Shown: one piece after another, positions 29,538 to 34,890 of the stretch
Layout: each line of letters opens with the position of its first letter
Numbering within the stretch: the stretch's first letter is position 1
Source of the DNA: a virus
Length of the DNA stretch: 34,890 nucleotides
Virus record (IMG/VR): IMGVR_UViG_3300035564_000033
Span: 1 to 34,890 of that record
Direction: 5' to 3' (one strand)
The notes under the pieces: model-generated
Databases searched by the model: none
What the model saw: the letters and a program-made list of their open reading frames with translations, nothing else
What the model was told of the DNA's origin: nothing
Program-made: the position numbers and the translations under genes

Positions 29538-29759
29538 CTACAGGTTCACTCCCGCAAGGCCGGCGACGTGTTCCACGTCCTGTCGATCTTGCTTGGTCAC
29601 GGCGATCAGGTTCCAGTATCTCGTCGGGTGTAGCCGCTTGGCTCGCCCGATGTACCGCATGAGCCGTAGCCACGACACCCGCGGCACGTTGAACAGTCGG
29701 AAGCGACCCGGTAGTTTCCGGTTGCGAGTTTGCACCATTACGAGAGTGTCCAAGTTCAT
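29538..29759 (-). CDS. Basic small protein, 73 aa
   Basis: ATG in ATGA overlap with the previous stop, AGGAGG 4 bases upstream. Sequence NLDTLVMVQTRNRKLPGRFR, then LFNVPRVSWLRLMRYIGRAK and VTKQDRQDVEHVAGLAGVNL: very basic, mixed structure, possibly nucleic-acid binding. Last gene before the terminator. Function unknown. Confidence 0.65.
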   Translation of the reverse strand: MNLDTLVMVQTRNRKLPGRFRLFNVPRVSWLRLMRYIGRAKRLHPTRYWNLIAVTKQDRQDVEHVAGLAGVNL

Positions 29760-29941
29760 TTCTTCCTCCTCATCAGCGCCGCGCCCATCGAGCCGCGGGC
29801 CTGCTTCTGCTTGGTCTTGACCTCGCCGGCGAACGACTTTCCACCCAGGAAGCAGATATGCATATACTTCCCGCTGCCAAGGGTCTTCGTGCGGACGCGA
29901 CCTCCGCCAGCGACACACGCATCAAAGGCTTGTGGGCTCAC
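29756..29941 (-). CDS. Small basic protein, 61 aa
   Basis: GTG start in a GTGA overlap with the portal stop. Sequence SPQAFDACVAGGGRVRTKTL, then GSGKYMHICFLGGKSFAGEV and KTKQKQARGSMGAALMRRKK. Short Gly-rich and basic proteins of this kind occur near portal genes in other phages, but I do not know their role. Coupled to the genes on both sides. Confidence 0.65.
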   Translation of the reverse strand: MSPQAFDACVAGGGRVRTKTLGSGKYMHICFLGGKSFAGEVKTKQKQARGSMGAALMRRKK

Positions 29942-32085
29942 TTCTTTGCTCCTGCCGGTTCCGGCTTGTTCTTCTTCGCCGCTTCCGCCGCCTTCCGCTT
30001 CAGTTCCAGGTCCAGCGCGGCCTGCCGTTCCTTGATGGTCATGTCCTGCTGCGCCTTGGCGGCCGTGAGCGCCATACCTTGCTGAGCCTGCGCGCCCTTC
30101 ACCTGCATGTCCTGCTGCGCCCCGGCCATTCGCATCTGACCGTCCTGCGCGGCGGCCTGCTGTTCCGCCTGGGCCTGCGCCTGCGCCGCCTGCGATTGGG
30201 CCTGCTGCGCCTGCTCGACGCGGGCCATGATCGCCTCTTTGTCGTCCACTTCGTAGGCTTCGAGCAACTCCGGCAACAGGACCGGCCCGACGATGGGCGC
30301 GGTCATCTGGAACAACTCCGAGTACTTCGCCCGCTCTCGTTCCTTGTCGGCGGGCAGGGCGAAGCCTACCTTGATCGACAGGTCGTACTTCGCGTCGAAC
30401 ATCTCTTGCGTGAGTTGCTGGACCGCCGGCGCGCCCTTCTTGCCCGCCACTCGCACCATGTCGCCCGGCTTCATGTACGCCCGGTCCAGGTCGGCGACTT
30501 GCTCCATGACCTCGACATTCCACAGGTCCAGCATCTTCTGCGGCAGGGCCGCCCGCGTGCTGCTGGCCGTGGACAGTTGCATGATCTCCGTTGCCGTGGC
30601 CTTGCCCTGCGCCTGTCGGCCGCGGGAGACCTCCTGCGAGCCGGTCTGGTCCTGCACTTCGCGGGTGATGATCTGATAGAAGTTCTCCAGGCCGGCGGAC
30701 ATCTGGGGCGGAGGTTCGCGTACCGCTTTGTCTAGTTTGCCGGTAGCAAATCGCCAGACCGCTCCTGCGGCTGAACGGAGGCGGCTGGCGGCCTTGATGT
30801 TCTTCGTATCTCCCGCCAGAGCGCCATCCTCAATCCTGATGATCGGATCGCCGAAGAACTTGACGTAGTTCGCCATGTGGGCCAGGGCGACGTTGATCCA
30901 ATCCTGAAGTCCGCGCGGCATTTCCACGCCGTTCGCGCCCTGCCAGGTGTGGGGCAACAGCCAGTTCGTGCCGATGGCGACGGGCCACTTGCGAAACGCC
31001 CAAATCTGATCCTTGGGGTCCGGGTTCAGGATGATGTCGCCGGCCCGAAGAATCCGTCGGCCGCGGGGGTACATCGGACGGTCGTACTCGCGGGCCACGC
31101 GGGTCGGCCACTTCTCCTGCGGGATGAGTTCTCCCGGCTTCGTCCCGCCCCAGACTTCCGGGTCCAGCGAATAGTAGAGGCCATCACGGACTTCGTAACT
31201 GCCTTTGGGCATCATGTCCAGGGGCGCGGGTTCCTCGACCTTGTGCCGCTCCTCCTCTTCGTCCGTCATAAAGAACTCGGTCAGCATGACGTACCGGGGC
31301 AGCGCCTCCGGCCCCCGCTGTCCGCCCGTGTCCACTCGCGGGGCGATTCCGCGGGCCCGAAGAATCAAGTCCACGAGCCGGCCCTGAATCGAATCGTCCT
31401 TGGTCTGCTCGCCGTCCTTCTGGTTCTCGCGGGCGGCGAAACCCCACGACGCCACGTCGGCGATGTCGTCCTCGGTCGCGCCCTTCTTGGCCGCCGCAAT
31501 CAGTTCCTCCCGACTCTTGGGCCACCGCCGAAGGGCATCGGCCAGCAGAATCTTCCGCCGGGTATAACAGAACGATGCATCCTCGAATCGCTCGGCCTCC
31601 GGGTCCACGCCGAACCGCTCCGGGGCGATCAGGGACAGGCACGGGCCGCCCACCCACTCTTGCTTGCCAATGTCCCACTCCTTGCGGGGCTCCCAGTAGA
31701 CCTTGCCGACGTAGTACCCGTAAATCCAGCCGTCCATCGCGGCGGCCATGTTCATCAACTGCATTTGCAGTTCTTTCTCGAACTGCCATTGGAGGACCGA
31801 CGCCCACAGGTCGGCCTGCGGCTTGTCGTCCGGCTCCCACGGAACGGCGAGAATCTTGGGGTTCCTCTGCGCGATGGTGGAGAGGTTCTGGCACAGGGCG
31901 GGCCAGATGTAGTTCGCGGTGATCTTTTCCCATCCGTCCTTGCGGACCTTGCCGTCCAGTTGGTTGTTGAAGATGTAGTTGTAGCCGTCTCGCCAGAGAT
32001 CCATCCACTCGCGGGTGACGGCGGACGCCTGTTCGATGGAATCGTCCATCATGGCGATCAGGCGGTCGTTGGCTTCGTCGCTCAT
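29938..32085 (-). CDS. Portal protein
   Basis: 715 aa, ATG in overlap with the preceding stop. Large size, Trp/Tyr-rich N-terminal half (WMDLWRDGYNYIFNNQLDGK; MDGWIYGYYVGKVYWEPRKE) and position after the large terminase fit a podovirus-type portal. The middle (GANGVEMPRGLQDWINVALA; NFYQIITREVQDQTGSQEVS) is the usual region of long helices near the tunnel. The C-terminal 95 residues are an Ala/Gln-rich coiled coil (RVEQAQQAQSQAAQAQAQAE onward), resembling barrel extensions of some portals. The dodecamer would form the DNA gate of the capsid and dock the terminase. Confidence 0.8.
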   Translation of the reverse strand: MSDEANDRLIAMMDDSIEQASAVTREWMDLWRDGYNYIFNNQLDGKVRKDGWEKITANYIWPALCQNLSTIAQRNPKILAVPWEPDDKPQADLWASVLQWQFEKELQMQLMNMAAAMDGWIYGYYVGKVYWEPRKEWDIGKQEWVGGPCLSLIAPERFGVDPEAERFEDASFCYTRRKILLADALRRWPKSREELIAAAKKGATEDDIADVASWGFAARENQKDGEQTKDDSIQGRLVDLILRARGIAPRVDTGGQRGPEALPRYVMLTEFFMTDEEEERHKVEEPAPLDMMPKGSYEVRDGLYYSLDPEVWGGTKPGELIPQEKWPTRVAREYDRPMYPRGRRILRAGDIILNPDPKDQIWAFRKWPVAIGTNWLLPHTWQGANGVEMPRGLQDWINVALAHMANYVKFFGDPIIRIEDGALAGDTKNIKAASRLRSAAGAVWRFATGKLDKAVREPPPQMSAGLENFYQIITREVQDQTGSQEVSRGRQAQGKATATEIMQLSTASSTRAALPQKMLDLWNVEVMEQVADLDRAYMKPGDMVRVAGKKGAPAVQQLTQEMFDAKYDLSIKVGFALPADKERERAKYSELFQMTAPIVGPVLLPELLEAYEVDDKEAIMARVEQAQQAQSQAAQAQAQAEQQAAAQDGQMRMAGAQQDMQVKGAQAQQGMALTAAKAQQDMTIKERQAALDLELKRKAAEAAKKNKPEPAGAKK

Positions 32086-32237
32086 TCCGTCGTCTCCTGG
32101 TCAATCGAGATCGGATGGTCGTACAGGGCATCGCTGCGCCCGGACGCCTTCCACGCGGTTTGTGCGCCCAGCCGGAAGGCCAGGAGCATCAAGACGCCCA
32201 TCGTGACGGCCCCGGTAATGGCGGCTAGGATTTCCAT
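32082..32237 (-). CDS. Single-helix membrane protein, 51 aa
   Basis: ATG at 32237, just after the previous stop; its own stop overlaps the portal ATG. MEILAAITGAVTMGVLMLLA is one clear membrane helix, followed by a short polar tail. It could be a holin or an unrelated membrane peptide. Its place between terminase and portal rather than by the lysozyme leaves the role open. Confidence 0.6.
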   Translation of the reverse strand: MEILAAITGAVTMGVLMLLAFRLGAQTAWKASGRSDALYDHPISIDQETTE

Positions 32238-32238
32238 G

Positions 32239-32640
32239 TCAAAACCTGTTCCTCGGCTTGTAGCCCTCAAATCGCGGGCGCTGCTGTCGGAGTTCCGGCA
32301 CGACGATCTGCGGCTTCCGCATCTCTTCCTGCGCCTTCTCGATCACGCGCTTGGCGGCGCAGGTCGCCTCCGTGTCAAACACGAAAAACGCCTCTTCCGT
32401 ATTGTCGGCAACGATGGCGAAGGACGTGGCGATGTGTCCTTGCTGGCCCTGCGGGTTCGTCACGCGGACATTGATGCTGCCCATGAACGTCGGCTTGCCG
32501 CCGTCCGAAGGCTTCAATTCCGTCACCTGCCGGCCCGCATCGTCCCGGTAGTTGTGGAGTTCGTAGAACTTCACCGGCCGGGCGACGACCTCGTATCCGT
32601 CCTTGGGCTGGTCCGTGTTGTTCACCGCGTTGTCAAGCAT
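32239..32640 (-). CDS. Hypothetical protein, 133 aa
   Basis: ATG inside the 3' end of the large terminase (19-base overlap). Beta-rich centre (GSINVRVTNPQGQQGHIATS; FAIVADNTEEAFFVFDTEAT) and a basic helical C-terminus (AKRVIEKAQEEMRKPQIVVP). No family recognised. Its coupling to terminase and portal suggests a role in head assembly or packaging. Confidence 0.6.
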   Translation of the reverse strand: MLDNAVNNTDQPKDGYEVVARPVKFYELHNYRDDAGRQVTELKPSDGGKPTFMGSINVRVTNPQGQQGHIATSFAIVADNTEEAFFVFDTEATCAAKRVIEKAQEEMRKPQIVVPELRQQRPRFEGYKPRNRF

Positions 32641-34349
32641 TCCTCTTCCTCAGTTTCCACGTCGTAGCCGCCGATGTATCCCGCATTCAGACTCGCGGGC
32701 CGAGACAGGACGCCGGCGTGCGGCGTCTCGTGCAACCCGCGCGGGCACAGAAGGTGCAACTGCAAGCAGCCGAAGTGAGCGAACAGGAGATCATCGTGGT
32801 AGCCGTCCTCATGTTCGCGCTTGCCGTCCTTCTTGCGAATGAATGTTCGCTCCTCAGCCACAACCCGCGGATCGTAGACCTCGATCTGGTTCTCGAGCTT
32901 GCGCGTCGGGTGCGGTCGATTGAACGCCAGCCAGTCGTCGATCATCAAGTCCCGATTGGCCGTGGTCGTCTTGAAGCCAAGCAGGTCTTTCTCTTTCCAG
33001 TCCTCGACCGCCTCCGGCATCCCTTGCCGCCGGTACAGGTGGTTGTAGTGCGTCGGCCGCTTGAACGGGACAAGGGCCGCCTGGCCTACGGCGTTGACTT
33101 CCGGCGAGGCCCACGCCTCGTTGTACCATTCGGCCACCATCCGCAACTGCTCACCCCACACGTCGGGGTCTACGCGGGTCACGCACGTTGCCACGAATGC
33201 CTTATCAATCCGATGGAAGACTGCGCCGGCGGAGAAGTCGGGTTCGCTTCGGGGGTCGCTCCGCGTGCTATTCTCACCTTCCGCCACGTCTCCAAAGACG
33301 GTGTAATCGGCACTGTCTTCCGGCTCTTCCCAGACGTGCCACACACATTCGTCGGTTCCTCGCGCATCTCGCACGATCAACTTTCCGCTACCGTCGCGGG
33401 CCAGCACAACCTTCCGCTCCGGCTCGCTCGCCAGTGATTCGTGATGCTGGACGATGTTCATGGGAATCGCGGGCCGTCCGCTGGCAAGGAACGCCTGCTC
33501 CGGGGTAGCCGGGTACTCCTGCTTGAACTTCTCCGGGTCGCCACCGCACTGATCGGCAATCATCATCCGCCGCCAGTACAGTTGCTCCGGCTTCGCGCCC
33601 AGGTCCACAAGTTCCCGTTCGTCTTCGTCCAGTTCGCCAAGTCGGTAGCCCGCCGGCAGCGGCGCGGAGTATTCGGGGAAGTCCAGCCACGAGAAGAACA
33701 GCGGTAGATAGCCGCTCAGGTCTCCGGGGTGCGACGTCCGATGCTTCACGGCCTTTACCCACCGTTCGTAGAACTCGCCGGCCATGCCGTTGGCTGTGGA
33801 CTCCATGACAACCATCGTGCCGGGCAAAGCCGGGACCGCCTGGAGGACCGACAGGAGCGACTGTTCCGCGTTCCGCCAGAACGCCAACTCGGAAATGTGG
33901 AGGTACTGGATCGTAAGGGACCGGCCCAGATTGATCTTGCCGGCCGTTTGCACCCGCATCATCGAACCGTGAGGCGGCTCGAAGACGATCTCCTTCTTGC
34001 TGCTGTACTTCGTGGGCCGCTGCTGGTCCTTCGGCAGGTTGTCCTGGAACCGGTTCGACATTCGGAACAGCATCTCGGAACTATCGTCGTCGTGGGCGGC
34101 CACGAAGCCCTGCACGTTGGGCCGGTCCTTGACCTCGCGGAAGATGATCGCCTCGACAATGGTGGACGTGCCGAACTGCCGGCCCTTGAGGATGATGAGG
34201 CGAACGCCCAGTCCGCGCGACTGTTGCGAAGCCGCGGCCTCCAGGATCGCCAACTGCTGCGAGTTGGGCTCCAAGGGAATGCTCCGCCCGTCCTTCGTCA
34301 GAATCACGAAGTCCGCGAACGGGTGGTCGTCGTGGACGGTTTCAACCAT
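32622..34349 (-). CDS. terL: Terminase large subunit
   Basis: 575 aa. ATPase domain: deviant Walker A in LIILKGRQFGTSTIVEA (K55 to T63), as in many terminases with a KxRQxGxST form, and Walker B YLHISELAFW with catalytic E154. Nuclease domain: TVFGDVAEGE as the first acidic site and DGYHDDLLFAHFG near residue 520 as the last acidic pair. It should pump DNA into the prohead and cut concatemers. The ATG overlaps the preceding gene by 8 bases. It is full length for the family. Confidence 0.92.
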   Translation of the reverse strand: MVETVHDDHPFADFVILTKDGRSIPLEPNSQQLAILEAAASQQSRGLGVRLIILKGRQFGTSTIVEAIIFREVKDRPNVQGFVAAHDDDSSEMLFRMSNRFQDNLPKDQQRPTKYSSKKEIVFEPPHGSMMRVQTAGKINLGRSLTIQYLHISELAFWRNAEQSLLSVLQAVPALPGTMVVMESTANGMAGEFYERWVKAVKHRTSHPGDLSGYLPLFFSWLDFPEYSAPLPAGYRLGELDEDERELVDLGAKPEQLYWRRMMIADQCGGDPEKFKQEYPATPEQAFLASGRPAIPMNIVQHHESLASEPERKVVLARDGSGKLIVRDARGTDECVWHVWEEPEDSADYTVFGDVAEGENSTRSDPRSEPDFSAGAVFHRIDKAFVATCVTRVDPDVWGEQLRMVAEWYNEAWASPEVNAVGQAALVPFKRPTHYNHLYRRQGMPEAVEDWKEKDLLGFKTTTANRDLMIDDWLAFNRPHPTRKLENQIEVYDPRVVAEERTFIRKKDGKREHEDGYHDDLLFAHFGCLQLHLLCPRGLHETPHAGVLSRPASLNAGYIGGYDVETEEEECLTTR

Positions 34350-34716
34350 TAGTAACGTCTTCTCTCAGAACGGGCTGGGGCACGCCAGGAGGCAAGGCCA
34401 GCGGGCGTAGTCCGATGTAGGGGGCCATGAGATCGGCAAGCGTCCGATACTTCCGCATCCCGGCCGGAGTCTCCGGCTTATCTTCGCCTTCCCATCGGCC
34501 GGGGATCGGGCAGCGGTACTTGAACATCAACTCCAGCGCCCACTTGTCGCCTCGTTCGGCCATTTTGTAGACCAAGCGGACAAGTCGGTGAAACTGCTTG
34601 TCGGAAACGTGCTCCTCCAGGGCCGTGCGGAGTTTGTAGGCGCCCGTGCGATGGGACGCGCCCACAGCCTTCTTGGCTATCACCTGGAACGGCTTGTCAT
34701 CCGCCGGTGCAATCAT
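34342..34716 (-). CDS. Candidate terminase small subunit
   Basis: 124 aa, directly upstream of and overlapping the large terminase. Helical core TALEEHVSDKQFHRLVRLVY, then KMAERGDKWALELMFKYRCP, and a Pro-rich C-terminus. No classic helix-turn-helix is evident to me, so this is assigned by position and size. It would recognise the packaging site and load the large subunit onto DNA. Confidence 0.55.
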   Translation of the reverse strand: MIAPADDKPFQVIAKKAVGASHRTGAYKLRTALEEHVSDKQFHRLVRLVYKMAERGDKWALELMFKYRCPIPGRWEGEDKPETPAGMRKYRTLADLMAPYIGLRPLALPPGVPQPVLREDVTNG

Positions 34717-34719
34717 GCT

Positions 34720-34770
34720 CTACTTCACCTTGATCGACGGCAGCGTATACGATGCCGCCGCGGGAATCAC
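34720..34770 (-). CDS. 16-codon ORF repeating the tail of the upstream gene
   Basis: GTG at 34770 to TAG at 34720 encodes IPAAASYTLPSIKVK. The gene ending just upstream finishes with IPNAASYVIPSIKVK. The two tails differ mostly at synonymous positions in DNA, so the peptide has been kept. Read in this frame, the preceding codons AAT GAC also match. It could be a separate peptide, the +1 frameshift extension of the upstream gene, or a relic of a tandem duplication. Confidence 0.4.
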   Translation of the reverse strand: MIPAAASYTLPSIKVK

Positions 34771-34771
34771 G

Positions 34772-34890
34772 TCATTTGACTTTTATTGAGGGTATGACAT
34801 AACTGGCCGCATTGGGAATCGTGAGGTCATTCCCGATTTTCACACCCTGGCAGAAGGCTTCATAGACAGCACCTCGCCACAGGTCGGTAG
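34772..34890 (-). CDS. C-terminal end of an unknown gene, partial at the right edge
   Basis: The frame is open from the window edge to TGA at 34772-34774. The visible 38 residues read TDLWRGAVYEAFCQGVKIGN, then DLTIPNAASYVIPSIKVK. Too short to identify. The tail is repeated in the next 16-codon ORF. The local DNA is more AT-rich than the rest of the window. Confidence 0.6.
   Translation of the reverse strand, partial: TDLWRGAVYEAFCQGVKIGNDLTIPNAASYVIPSIKVK

Noticed and set aside
30877-32667. 596-codon plus-strand open frame opposite the portal
   Set aside because: Antisense shadow in high-GC DNA, with no motif and no upstream signal.
1-34890. CRISPR array or insertion sequence
   Set aside because: No regularly spaced short repeats and no transposase gene. 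The repeats found are a single pair of 110 bp and duplicated gene parts.

Overview
This window is almost certainly part of the genome of a tailed double-stranded DNA virus (Caudoviricetes), either a free phage or a prophage, from a high-GC bacterial host. It carries a terminase, portal, scaffold, major capsid and connector order, a membrane-anchored lysozyme, a recombination set and very compact gene packing. I see no host housekeeping gene, no rRNA and no CRISPR array, so the host cannot be named. There is no tail tube, sheath or tape-measure gene. Instead there are two large virion-type proteins (483 and 2140 aa), which suggests a short-tailed (podovirus-like) particle.

Nearly every gene lies on the minus strand and is read from right to left. 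The right part (34890 to 13108) is the morphogenesis block: the end of an unknown gene, a candidate small terminase, the large terminase, a small protein, a one-helix membrane protein, the portal, two small genes, a strong rho-independent terminator, a scaffold-like protein, the major capsid protein, two paralogous virion proteins, a connector-like protein, several unknown virion proteins, a beta-rich fibre-like protein, a 483 aa protein and a 2140 aa polyvalent protein with an ADP-ribosyltransferase-like domain. Intergenic hairpins follow the capsid gene and its downstream neighbours.

The stretch 12290-13107 has no minus-strand gene. It holds a G-quadruplex motif, a tRNA 3'-end-like sequence, a plus-strand fragment resembling the N-terminal domain of a tyrosine recombinase, and a short plus-strand membrane ORF. 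It may be a decayed integration module.

The left part (12289 to 1) is a dense accessory, recombination and lysis operon of about 30 small genes. Most are joined by ATGA, GTGA or TGATG overlaps, so translation is probably coupled throughout. Recognisable members are a protein with an RNA polymerase alpha-C-terminal-domain-like region, a Lar-like zinc protein, a lysozyme-like protein, a Cas4/RecB-type nuclease, a Sak4-like ATPase, an SSB-like protein, a DNA methyltransferase with a truncated paralogue, a VRR-NUC nuclease, an HNH nuclease and a radical SAM protein. This part has duplicated repeatedly: a 110-bp direct repeat, a three-copy C-terminal module, two methyltransferase copies and two copies of a small helical module flanking the radical SAM gene. 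A degenerate tRNA-like element and a structured intergenic RNA region lie at 5187-5573.

Functions are assigned from motifs and gene order read by eye. No database search was run.
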